Shown: positions 6,919-15,378, counted from the stretch's first letter. The stretch is DNA of 19,389 bases from Allocoleopsis sp036703385 (GCF_036703385.1 NZ_DATNPA010000401.1:1-19389), one strand, 5' to 3'. Notes: generated by a model from the letters alone, not told the origin. Program-made: numbers and translations.

Positions 6919-9396
6919 ATGTCAGAGACGAATCAAAACCTGCCTTTTTTTCAAGAGGAGGAAAGCGAAGATTTATTATTTATTGAAGATACATCGGAAC
7001 AACCACAAACAGGGGAAACGTGGAAAATCTTGATTGTGGATGATGATGCCGAGGTTCATCAGGTGACAAAATTAGCTTTAAAAAATTTTGTTTTTGAGGA
7101 CAAAACTTTAACCTTCTTAAGTGCATATTCAGGACACGAAGCTAAACAAGTTATCGCCAAAAATCTAGATTTAGCCATGATATTACTCGATGTAGTCATG
7201 GAAAAAGATGATGCTGGATTGGAGGTTGTTAATTATATTAGAAGTTCTTTAAAAAATGAATTTGTACAAATTATTATTCGCACGGGACAACCGGGTAAGT
7301 GCCCAGAGACAGTGGTCATTTTAAATTATGAAATCAACGATTATAAAACAAAAACTGAATTAACCAAGCCCAAGCTCTTGACAGCCGTCGTGACAGCGTT
7401 AAGAACCTTTAGTGAAATTAAAAAGCTGGATAGCACTAAAGCTGAAATGGAGCGACTGGCGCAAGAAAATGCCAAGCTGTATCATCAAGCCAAGTATTAT
7501 TCTCAGCTTCTAGAGGCTAAAGTCGAGGAGCGAACGCGGGAATTAACAGCCAAAGAAGCTCGACTGGCTGAAGCTCAACGACTGGCTCATGTAGGAAGTT
7601 TTGAATGTGATCTAAACACCAAAAAAGTTAGTTGGAGTGAAGAATTGTTCCGGATTTTCGGGCTAAAACCCGAGCAAGGAGAACCCCATCATGAGAGAAT
7701 TCAGGCATTAATTCATCCTGATGATCGCAAATTTTGGTCAACATCATTAACTGAAGCGATCGCAGGCGCAAGACATGATGAATTAGAAGTTCGGATTGTG
7801 CGTCCGGATGGAGTGGTTCGGCATATCTGCCTTAAACTACAAGCGATTAGCGACAATGAAGGGAGGCTGATTAAATTCTTTGGTACGGTGCAAGATATCA
7901 GCGATCGCAAAGAAACAGAAGCCGCACTGCAAAACGCTTTAACCGCCGCAGAAGTTGCCAACTGCGCCAAGAGCGAATTTATCGCCAATATGAGTCATGA
8001 ACTCCGCAACCCCCTGAATGGCATTCTCGGATACGCGCAAATCCTGCAACGTGATAAAACGGCAAGTCCCAAGCAACAAGAGGGCATCAATATTATTTAC
8101 CAATGCGGTTCCCACCTCCTCACCTTAATTAACGATCTTTTAGATATTGCTAAAATCGAAGCCCAAAAAATGGAACTCCTGCCTACCGAGTTTCATTTCC
8201 CAACCTTCCTATTTAATATCCAACAAATCTTTCGTCTGCGTGCTGAACAAAAACAAATTGATTTTACTTACCAACCCAATCCCAACTTACCTTCAGCAAT
8301 TTGTGCTGATGAAAAACGTCTACGACAAGTCTTAATTAACCTCTTAAGTAATGCCATCAAATTCACGAATACAGGTAGAGTAACATTTAAAGTTGAGGTA
8401 TTAGAAAATGGGAAAAAAGCCGAAAAAAAGTCTCAATCGGCAATCCCAAACTTAAAATCTAAAGTCTCCCATCAAAGGATTCGTTTTCAAATTGAGGATA
8501 CAGGCATTGGGATGAATCCCACCCAATTAGCCAAAATATTTTTACCGTTTGAACAAGTGGGAGATACTTGGCGCAAGGTGGAAGGCATTGGCTTAGGATT
8601 AGCCATTAGCAAAAACCTCGTTTCGCTGATGGGAGGCGAACTCTTGGTAGAGAGTACCCTGGGGAAAGGCAGTATTTTTCGTGTCGAAATTAATCTGCCC
8701 CTTGCCTCAGTAGAGATTGATTCAGCTTCGCTCCAATCCTCCGACATCATCATCGGATTTCAAGGAAAAAGCCGGAAAATTCTAGTGGTTGATGATGCTT
8801 TTGCCAATCGCTCCGTCATCGCCAACATGTTAGAACCTATCGGCTTTGAAGTGATTGAGGCAGCGGATGGGCAAGAAGGGATCGAAAAAGCCACCGAACA
8901 AAAACCTGATTTAATTATCACCAACCTGATGATGCCTGTGATGAATGGGTTTGATATGACGCAACGCCTACGTCGCTTACCCGAATGTCAGGATACACTC
9001 GTGATTGCCTCCAGTGCTTCCGTGTTTGAGATTGATCGGCAAAAAAGCCGGGACGCAGGTTGTGATGATTTTATCCCTAAACCCATCCAATCCGAAGAAC
9101 TGCTAGAAAAAATACAGAACTGCTTAGGCGTCGTTTGGATCACAGAATCATTGGATGCATCGACAAGGAACAACCCAGAGGTAGGCGAAATCATTGCCCC
9201 ACCTCCTGCGGAATTGGTTACGTTATACCAAGCGGCTCAAATCGGGGATATTGCAGGCATTGAAGAGGAAGTCACTCGCCTTAGGCAACTGGCTCCTCAA
9301 TATGTTGCCTTTACCAACAAACTGCTACAACTCGCTCAAGAGTTTGAAGAGCAGGAAATCCTGAAACTGGTCGAACAATATATTTCCAAGTCATAA
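6919..9396 (+). CDS. Hybrid histidine kinase REC-PAS-HisKA-HATPase-REC with an Asn-substituted C-terminal receiver
   Basis: An 825-residue soluble protein. An acidic N-terminal stretch precedes a receiver (about 36-165; Asp41-43, Asp91, and the NDYKTKTELT segment around 140-149) resembling receivers that usually precede DUF3369, a domain absent here. A coiled coil (170-215) and a PAS/PAC domain (about 222-331, ending DISDRK) follow, then HisKA (His360, SHELRNPLN), HATPase (Asn478, DTGIG 527-531), a second receiver (about 618-738) and a helical tail (762-825). In the second receiver the phospho-acceptor position is Asn669 (motif TNLMMP), while Asp625, Asp626 and Lys721 remain, so it is probably not phosphorylated there. 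It heads a three-gene unit, with the next gene starting 2 bp after its stop. Residues 495-518 are a repeat-like HATPase insertion. The signal is unknown. Confidence 0.95.
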   Translation: MSETNQNLPFFQEEESEDLLFIEDTSEQPQTGETWKILIVDDDAEVHQVTKLALKNFVFEDKTLTFLSAYSGHEAKQVIAKNLDLAMILLDVVMEKDDAGLEVVNYIRSSLKNEFVQIIIRTGQPGKCPETVVILNYEINDYKTKTELTKPKLLTAVVTALRTFSEIKKLDSTKAEMERLAQENAKLYHQAKYYSQLLEAKVEERTRELTAKEARLAEAQRLAHVGSFECDLNTKKVSWSEELFRIFGLKPEQGEPHHERIQALIHPDDRKFWSTSLTEAIAGARHDELEVRIVRPDGVVRHICLKLQAISDNEGRLIKFFGTVQDISDRKETEAALQNALTAAEVANCAKSEFIANMSHELRNPLNGILGYAQILQRDKTASPKQQEGINIIYQCGSHLLTLINDLLDIAKIEAQKMELLPTEFHFPTFLFNIQQIFRLRAEQKQIDFTYQPNPNLPSAICADEKRLRQVLINLLSNAIKFTNTGRVTFKVEVLENGKKAEKKSQSAIPNLKSKVSHQRIRFQIEDTGIGMNPTQLAKIFLPFEQVGDTWRKVEGIGLGLAISKNLVSLMGGELLVESTLGKGSIFRVEINLPLASVEIDSASLQSSDIIIGFQGKSRKILVVDDAFANRSVIANMLEPIGFEVIEAADGQEGIEKATEQKPDLIITNLMMPVMNGFDMTQRLRRLPECQDTLVIASSASVFEIDRQKSRDAGCDDFIPKPIQSEELLEKIQNCLGVVWITESLDASTRNNPEVGEIIAPPPAELVTLYQAAQIGDIAGIEEEVTRLRQLAPQYVAFTNKLLQLAQEFEEQEILKLVEQYISKS
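8401..8472 (+). repeat. In-frame insertion in the HATPase hairpin of the 825-residue kinase
   Basis: About 24 codons (residues 495-518), rich in Lys and Ser, separate the post-N-box strand (VTFKVEV) from the pre-D-box strand (IRFQIEDTG). The DNA contains CAATCCCAAACTTAAAATCT and AAAGTCTCCCAT, resembling the AATCCCAAATCTAAAATC-type repeats common in cyanobacterial spacers. It is at the same site as the inserts in three sister kinases. Confidence 0.5.
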
Positions 9397-9398
9397 CA

Positions 9399-12300
9399 AT
9401 GTTAACTGCCAACCCAAGCACCATCTTGATTGTTGATGACCAACCGACGAATCTCAAGATGCTGTTTAGCTTCTTGCAAGAATCTGGCTTTAAAGTTCTG
9501 GTGGCACAGAGTGGGGAAAGTGCCATCACCAAGCTGGACAAGGTAGCACCGGACTTAATCTTGTTAGATGTAATGTTACCAGGACTCGATGGGTTTGAGA
9601 CTTGTCGGCGTCTGAAAGCAACGGCCGAAACACAAGATATTCCAGTGATTTTTATGACGGCGCTGTCTGAGTCCCTCGATAAGATTAAAGGATTAAAAGT
9701 CGGTGCGGTTGATTATATTACGAAACCATTCCAGCAAGAAGAAGTCTTAGCACGAATTGAGAATCAACTGAAGATCCGAAGACTCTCTGTGCAACTCGAA
9801 GCACAAAATCAACAACTGCAACAGTCGCAATCATTACTCGCTAGTGTTTTGCATACCTCCCAAGATGGGGTGATGGTGTTTGAGGCGATTCGGGATAGTC
9901 GGGGTAAAATTGTCGATTTTAAGTGGATTTTAGCCAACCCGGCAGCCGAAAAAATGACGGGGCGAACCTCTCACGAGTTGCTGGGAAAGCAACTGCTGGT
10001 GGAACTGCCGGGAAATCGTGAGGCGGGCTTATTTGATCGGTATGTCACTGTTGTTGAGACGGGTATACCCCAAGAGCGGGAAATCTATTATGACTATGAC
10101 AGCATCAAGGCTTGGTTTGTCTATGTTGCGGTTAAGTTGGGTGATGGCTTCGCGGTAACATTCCGGGATATCACCGATCGCAAGCAGGCGGCTGATGCTC
10201 TGCTGATTGCTCAAAAACGTCTAGAGTACTTACTCTCCTCTAGCCCAGCCATTATTTATACCTGCAAGCTTGACAACTACAGAGCCACCTTTATCAGCGA
10301 GAATACCACTCTCTTGCTCGGTTACACCGCCCAGGAATTCCTAGAGGATTCGCGCTTCTGGGAAAGCCATATCCATCCAGACGACAAAGAGGGCATCTTG
10401 GCTCAATTCCCACAGCTATTTGAGCTGGAGCAGCACTCTTTTGAATACCGCTTTTTACACAAAGACGGGACTTATCGTTGGCTGTTGGATGTTGTCATGT
10501 TAGTGCGTGACGAGCAGGGAAATCCCATTGAGTACATTGGCTCCATGAGCGACATTACCCAACGTAAGCAGGTTGAAGCAGAACTGCAAGAAAGCCAGCG
10601 TTGGCTCTCTGCCATCACAGAAGCGAATCCCAATATTTTGTATGTTCATGACTTGATAGAGCGGCGTAACGTCTATATCAACCGCGAAGTTTACACCATT
10701 TTGGGTTACACCCCAGAAGAAGTGCAGCAGATGGGTATGGTTGTACTGCCAACCCTGATGCACCCGGAGGATTTCGCCAGCGTTCCGAAACATTTCCAAC
10801 GCTTTGAATCTGCTCAAGATGGCGAAATCTTAGAGTTTGAGTACCGGATGAGACATAAAAAGGGTGAATGGCATTGGCTGTTTGCACGAGAGACGGTGTT
10901 TACCAGAAACACCGACGGGAAGCCAAAGCAGATTTTGGGTACGGCAACAGATATTAGCGATCGCAAACGGGTTGAGGAGGAATTGACAAAGAGTGAAGAA
11001 CGCTGGCAACTCGTCAACAAGGGCACCCATGAAGGGATTTGGGACTTGAACCTGAAAACCAATGAAGCCTTCAGATCCAGCCGATGGATGGAAATGCTGG
11101 GTTATGAAGACTACGAAATTGGGGGCGACAATCAGGAGTGGACAGCACGCCTTCATCCCGATGATCTAGAGCGGGTGATGCAAATCAAGCAAGATTATCT
11201 GGAGCAGAAAATCCCGAATTACGCTGTAGAGTTTCGCCTTCAGTGCAAAGATGGCAGCTACAAATGGATTTTAGGACGAGGACAAGCCGTCTGGGATGAA
11301 GCGGGGAATCCCGTGCGGATGGTTGGCTCGAATACGGACATTAGCGATCGCAAAGCCATTGAAATCGCCTTGCAGCAAAGTGAAGCTCGCATCCAAAACT
11401 TGGCTGCCAATGTACCCGGAATGCTTTATGAATTTCTGCGAGACTCAGATGGTTCTTATCGTTTTACTTATGTGAGTTCCGGTTGCCGGGATATTAATGA
11501 ATTAGAGCCAGAGCAGCTTTTAGAAAATCCCACCTTAGGCTTTGCACTGACTCATCCCGATGACATAGCCAGCCTCTTTGAATCGATCGAAACCAGCGCC
11601 CAAACCATAGAGCCTTGGGTATGGGAAGGGCGAATCATGACACCCTCTGGAAGGCTCAAATGGATTCGAGGCGCGGCTCGACCTGAACGTTGCGACAATG
11701 GAACAATTCTGTGGCATGGTTTAGTGATTGACGTGAGCGATCGCAAAGCCGCAGAACTGGAACTTCAGACGGCTAAAACCGCTCTAGAACGGCAAATCCA
11801 GCGAGTCTTATTGCAAGAGAGAATTACTCAAGAGATTCGCTCTAGCTTAAATCCCAAGCAAGTGTTTCAGACGGCTGCCATCCAAATTGGCAAAGCGTTT
11901 GGCGTTAATCGTTGCTTGATTCATACCTACATTGACTACCCAACTCCCCTGATTCCTTTAGTGGCAGACTATAAGCCACCAGGATTAGTCTCGCTTCTCA
12001 ATCTCGAAATTCCAGTGATTGGCAATCCCCACGTCCAGGTGATGTTAGCCGAAGACCAAGCCCTTGCCTCTGATAATATCTACACCGAGCCATTGTTAAA
12101 AGGCGCTTTATCCCTATGCCAGCAACTGGGTCTCAAGTCCATGCTAGCCGTTCGGACTTCTTATCAAGGAAAACCCAATGGAGCGATTGGTCTGCATCAG
12201 TACGATCACTTCCGCCATTGGACTCAAGAAGAGATTGAATTTATAGAATCGGTAGCGGCGCAACTAGGAATTGCGATCGCCCAAGCCAATCTCCTCGAAC

Positions 12301-13808
12301 AGGAAAAACAACAGCGTCAAGAACTGGCGCTGCAAAATCATGCTCTAGAGAAAGCTAAACTTGAAGCTGAAGCCGCAAACCGCGCCAAAAGCCACTTTTT
12401 GTCCAAAATGAGTCATGAACTGCGTACTCCCCTCAACGCCATCCTTGGTTTTACTCAACTGATGGCTCGTGACCAGTCGATGACCCCAGAATACAAAGAA
12501 TATCTCGAAATCATCAATCGTAGTGGTGAGCATTTACTAGAGCTAATCAATGACATTTTGTCAATGTCTCAAATAGAGGCCGGTCAAGTCACTTTGAATA
12601 AAAATCGCTTTGACTTGTATCGCCTGCTCGATTCTTTAGAAGAAATGCTGGGACTCAAAGCCACATCCAAAGGTCTGGAACTGATATTTGAACGAGCCTC
12701 CGATGTCCCCCAATACATCCAAACCGACGAAAGTAAATTGCGTCAAACCCTAATTAATCTGTTGGGAAACGCGATCAAATTTACTCAAACGGGTCGTGTC
12801 ATACTGCACGTAGGAATGGGAGCCAGGGGAAACAAGGCAGGGCTGTTTCCTCTCCCCCAATTTCCCCTGCCCACTTCCCGCCTGTGGTTTGAAGTTGAAG
12901 ACACTGGCCCTGGGATCGCCCCTGAAGAACTCAGTAGCTTATTTGACCCGTTTGTACAAAGCGAAACGGGTCGCCAGTCAATGGAAGGTACGGGATTAGG
13001 TCTACCGATTAGCCAACAATTTGTACGCCTCATGGGGGGAGAAATTGCCGTTACCAGTACCCCCGGTCGAGGAGCCATTTTTAGGTTCGATATCCAGATT
13101 GGCTTGGCCACAGCGGCGGATAAAAAACCGGTATCCGGTAAACGGCGGGTGATGGGTTTAGAGCCAAATCAACCGTCCTATCGTCTTTTGATTGTTGAGG
13201 ATGGTGCTGTCAATCGCAAACTGCTGGTTAAGATACTCGAACCCCTAGGGTTTGAAGTCCGCACAGCGACGAATGGTCAGGAAGGAGTCAGCTTGTGGGA
13301 GAGTTGGTCACCCCATCTCATCTGGATGGATGTGATCATGCCTGTTATGGACGGGTATGAGGCTACCCAATACATTAAGCAAACCCCAAACGGTCAAAAG
13401 AGTGTGATTATTGCCCTAACGGCCAGTGCTTTTGAAGAGCAGCAAGAAGCCATCTTAAAAGCTGGCTGTGACGATTTTTTGCCGAAACCTTTCCAGCGGG
13501 AGGTACTCCTAGAAAAGATAGCTCATCACTTGGGAGTGCGCTATATCTATGAACAGCAGGACACGCCCACTTTAGCCCAGCCATCTGCGCCAGTTCAGCC
13601 GTTGAAACCCGATGCGTTGACCGTCATGCCTGCTTCTTGGGTGATACAACTCCATCAAGCTGCCCTTTATGCCGATGACGAGCTGATGAAGCAGCTGATT
13701 GAGCAAATTCCTTTAGAGCATGGCTCTTTGCGTCGAGCTTTGAGAGCTTTGATCGATAACTTCCTTCTCGAGCAAATCATCAATTTGACTGAACCCGCTA
13801 GGCCATGA
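9399..13808 (+). CDS. Hybrid histidine kinase REC-(PAS)5-GAF-HisKA-HATPase-REC
   Basis: A 1469-residue soluble multi-sensor kinase. An N-terminal receiver (about 8-125; Asp13-14, Asp57, Lys109) is followed by five PAS/PAC domains (about 147-261, 272-390, 400-522, 532-651 and 660-781), several with the HPDD or HPED motif of PAS_3 domains. A GAF domain (about 806-965) follows, with no bilin-binding Cys-His motif. Then come HisKA (His1006, SHELRTPLN), HATPase (N-box about 1120-1125, DTG 1168-1170, GTGLGL 1197-1202), a receiver (Glu1267-Asp1268, Asp1311, Lys1363) and a helical tail (1409-1469). The start is 2 bp after the previous stop with no visible ribosome site, and its stop overlaps the next start in ATGA, so translation is probably coupled. 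From HisKA to the tail it is a close paralog of the 1650-residue protein. Residues 1139-1160 are a repeat-like insert. Ligands are unknown. Confidence 0.95.
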   Translation: MLTANPSTILIVDDQPTNLKMLFSFLQESGFKVLVAQSGESAITKLDKVAPDLILLDVMLPGLDGFETCRRLKATAETQDIPVIFMTALSESLDKIKGLKVGAVDYITKPFQQEEVLARIENQLKIRRLSVQLEAQNQQLQQSQSLLASVLHTSQDGVMVFEAIRDSRGKIVDFKWILANPAAEKMTGRTSHELLGKQLLVELPGNREAGLFDRYVTVVETGIPQEREIYYDYDSIKAWFVYVAVKLGDGFAVTFRDITDRKQAADALLIAQKRLEYLLSSSPAIIYTCKLDNYRATFISENTTLLLGYTAQEFLEDSRFWESHIHPDDKEGILAQFPQLFELEQHSFEYRFLHKDGTYRWLLDVVMLVRDEQGNPIEYIGSMSDITQRKQVEAELQESQRWLSAITEANPNILYVHDLIERRNVYINREVYTILGYTPEEVQQMGMVVLPTLMHPEDFASVPKHFQRFESAQDGEILEFEYRMRHKKGEWHWLFARETVFTRNTDGKPKQILGTATDISDRKRVEEELTKSEERWQLVNKGTHEGIWDLNLKTNEAFRSSRWMEMLGYEDYEIGGDNQEWTARLHPDDLERVMQIKQDYLEQKIPNYAVEFRLQCKDGSYKWILGRGQAVWDEAGNPVRMVGSNTDISDRKAIEIALQQSEARIQNLAANVPGMLYEFLRDSDGSYRFTYVSSGCRDINELEPEQLLENPTLGFALTHPDDIASLFESIETSAQTIEPWVWEGRIMTPSGRLKWIRGAARPERCDNGTILWHGLVIDVSDRKAAELELQTAKTALERQIQRVLLQERITQEIRSSLNPKQVFQTAAIQIGKAFGVNRCLIHTYIDYPTPLIPLVADYKPPGLVSLLNLEIPVIGNPHVQVMLAEDQALASDNIYTEPLLKGALSLCQQLGLKSMLAVRTSYQGKPNGAIGLHQYDHFRHWTQEEIEFIESVAAQLGIAIAQANLLEQEKQQRQELALQNHALEKAKLEAEAANRAKSHFLSKMSHELRTPLNAILGFTQLMARDQSMTPEYKEYLEIINRSGEHLLELINDILSMSQIEAGQVTLNKNRFDLYRLLDSLEEMLGLKATSKGLELIFERASDVPQYIQTDESKLRQTLINLLGNAIKFTQTGRVILHVGMGARGNKAGLFPLPQFPLPTSRLWFEVEDTGPGIAPEELSSLFDPFVQSETGRQSMEGTGLGLPISQQFVRLMGGEIAVTSTPGRGAIFRFDIQIGLATAADKKPVSGKRRVMGLEPNQPSYRLLIVEDGAVNRKLLVKILEPLGFEVRTATNGQEGVSLWESWSPHLIWMDVIMPVMDGYEATQYIKQTPNGQKSVIIALTASAFEEQQEAILKAGCDDFLPKPFQREVLLEKIAHHLGVRYIYEQQDTPTLAQPSAPVQPLKPDALTVMPASWVIQLHQAALYADDELMKQLIEQIPLEHGSLRRALRALIDNFLLEQIINLTEPARP
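12813..12878 (+). repeat. In-frame insertion in the HATPase hairpin of the 1469-residue kinase
   Basis: About 22 codons (residues 1139-1160), rich in Gly and Pro, sit between VILHVG and the strand WFEVEDTG. The DNA contains a perfect 9-bp inverted repeat, CAGGGGAAA (12824-12832) and TTTCCCCTG (12861-12869), and C-rich tracts like those in cyanobacterial spacers. It occupies the same position as inserts in the sister kinases. Confidence 0.6.
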
Positions 13809-15271
13809 ATAGCAACCCGGTATTAGTCCCTTTAGCAGACATCCTAGTTGTTGACGATACACCCGACAACCTGCGCCTTCTTTCTACCATGCTGAGTGAA
13901 CAAGGGTATAAAGTGCGGAAAGTCATCAATGGGTCGCTAGCGCTCAGAGTCGTTTCGATGGCTTCGCCCGACCTGATTTTGCTCGATATTAATATGCCTC
14001 AGATGAATGGTTATGAGGTCTGTGAGAAGCTCAAAGCCGACCCAAAAACGGCGGACATTCCGGTAATTTTTATCAGCGCTCTTGATGATGTGTGGGATAA
14101 GGTCAAAGCCTTTGAAGTCGGTGGTGTAGACTACATCAGCAAGCCATTCCAGTGTGAAGAGGTTTTGGCTCGTGTCAAGAATCAATTGACTCTGCGTTGG
14201 CTCTCTAAGCAACTCAGCGACCAAAACGCACGTCTGCAACAAGAAATTTGCGATCGCCAACAGGTGGAGGAGGCTCTGCGGCAATCGGAAGCACGAGAAC
14301 GAGAAAAAGCCCAAGAATTAGAAGCTACATTGAGCGAATTGAAACGAACCCAAGCCCAATTAATTCAATCGGAAAAAATGTCGAGTCTGGGACAATTAGT
14401 CGCCGGTGTTGCCCACGAAATTAACAACCCCGTCGGCTTTATTTACAGCAATCTGTTTCTGGCTCGTCAATATTTTCAAGACCTCAGCCACCTCGTTGAA
14501 CTCTACCAGCAGGCTTACCCCCATTCCACACCAGAAATTCAGCAAGTCGTTTCTGAACTCGATTTAAATTTTCTGGGAGAAGATTGGCAGAAACTGATGA
14601 ATTCAATGCAGGTGGGAGCCGAGCGTATCCAAGGGATTGTACTCTCTCTACAAAGCTTTTCAAAACTGAATAATTCAGACATAAAAGCTGTGGATATTCA
14701 TGAGGGCATCAACAATACTTTACTGCTTTTACAGCATCGGCTTAGGGCAGAAGGCGATCGCCCCCAAATTGAGGTAATTAAAAACTATGGTCAACTGCCA
14801 AAAGTGACCTGTTATGCGAGCCAGCTGAATCAGGTGTTTATGTATTTACTCTCGAATGCCATTGATGCTCTGGACAACCAACCCGTTCCACGACAGATTA
14901 CCATCCACACAGAAATAGGGAGTGGAGAGTGGGAAGTAGGGGCGGTGCCCTTGTGCCCGCCCCGGAATGGGGAAGAATTCTCCTCCACAGCCTACTCCTA
15001 TTGCCTACTGCCTACTCCCTCAGTGGTTATTCGCATTGCCGACAATGGTATGGGGATGAGTCCGGAAGTACTGCATCAGATATTTGACCCGTTTTTTACC
15101 ACCAAGGCAGTAGGACGTGGCACAGGCTTGGGGTTAGCCATTTGCTACCAGATTGTGATAGAAAAACACAAAGGTCAAATCCGTTGTGTTTCTACCCCAG
15201 GAGAAGGCACTGAATTTATCGTGAAGATTCCAGTCCTACAAGAATACCTCCTCAGTGAGGCGAGTCCTTAG
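13805..15271 (+). CDS. Receiver - histidine kinase (REC-HisKA-HATPase), last gene of the kinase unit
   Basis: A 488-residue soluble protein. A receiver (about 10-128; Asp17-18, Asp61, Lys113) joins through a long coiled coil (about 134-190) to HisKA with AGVAHEINNP (His204) and HATPase (N-box around Asn351, DNGMG 413-417, GTGLGL 439-444). There is no sensor domain, so its receiver is the probable input, plausibly phosphorylated by the hybrid kinase encoded immediately upstream; this is inference. The ATG overlaps the previous stop as ATGA, indicating translational coupling. The receiver is strikingly like that of the protein at 5420-6637 (shared GYEVCE, LKAD and GGVDYI segments). Residues 371-406 are an unusual insert, with four unexpected Cys/Pro-containing turns, whose DNA is an intergenic-type palindromic repeat. 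Despite the insert, all ATP-site boxes are intact and the frame stays open. Confidence 0.95.
   Translation: MNSNPVLVPLADILVVDDTPDNLRLLSTMLSEQGYKVRKVINGSLALRVVSMASPDLILLDINMPQMNGYEVCEKLKADPKTADIPVIFISALDDVWDKVKAFEVGGVDYISKPFQCEEVLARVKNQLTLRWLSKQLSDQNARLQQEICDRQQVEEALRQSEAREREKAQELEATLSELKRTQAQLIQSEKMSSLGQLVAGVAHEINNPVGFIYSNLFLARQYFQDLSHLVELYQQAYPHSTPEIQQVVSELDLNFLGEDWQKLMNSMQVGAERIQGIVLSLQSFSKLNNSDIKAVDIHEGINNTLLLLQHRLRAEGDRPQIEVIKNYGQLPKVTCYASQLNQVFMYLLSNAIDALDNQPVPRQITIHTEIGSGEWEVGAVPLCPPRNGEEFSSTAYSYCLLPTPSVVIRIADNGMGMSPEVLHQIFDPFFTTKAVGRGTGLGLAICYQIVIEKHKGQIRCVSTPGEGTEFIVKIPVLQEYLLSEASP
14915..15022 (+). repeat. Palindromic intergenic-type repeat captured in frame in an HATPase domain
   Basis: This 108-bp stretch encodes residues 371-406 between ITIHTE and the strand VVIRIADNG. 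It contains the stem GGGGCGG (14939-14945) / CCGCCCC (14957-14963), flanked by GGGAGTGGAGAGTGGGAAGT on one side and, in the opposite sense, CCTACTGCCTACTCCC and related units on the other. GGGAGTAGG/CCTACTCCC units and GTAGGGGCGG hairpins are typical cyanobacterial spacer repeats in my knowledge. The length, 36 codons exactly, preserves the frame. Confidence 0.72.
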
Positions 15272-15378
15272 TATGGGCTCTGTCTGCAAACTTTGAGGAA
15301 GACTTCACTCTCGCGGTGGGTGTTGTTGCAAGAAATCGTTTGTTATCCCTGGAAAAGAAGTCAATATTAGGGAAAATC
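15272..15378 (+). other. 107-bp spacer before uvsE
   Basis: I see no clear terminator after the last kinase and no unmistakable promoter. An upstream GTG at 15316 is in frame with uvsE, but the 21 residues it would add do not resemble the family. A ribosome site AGGGA (15369-15373) precedes the ATG at 15379. Confidence 0.6.

Noticed and set aside
11814..12293. GAF domain of the 1469-residue kinase as a bilin-binding photoreceptor
   Set aside because: No Cys-His chromophore motif at the expected helix; Cys907 and the HQYDHFRHW segment do not match phytochrome or cyanobacteriochrome sites.
15316..15378. Upstream GTG extension of uvsE
   Set aside because: The 21 extra residues do not resemble the family N-terminus, while the ATG at 15379 has an AGGGA ribosome site and starts next to the first barrel strand.
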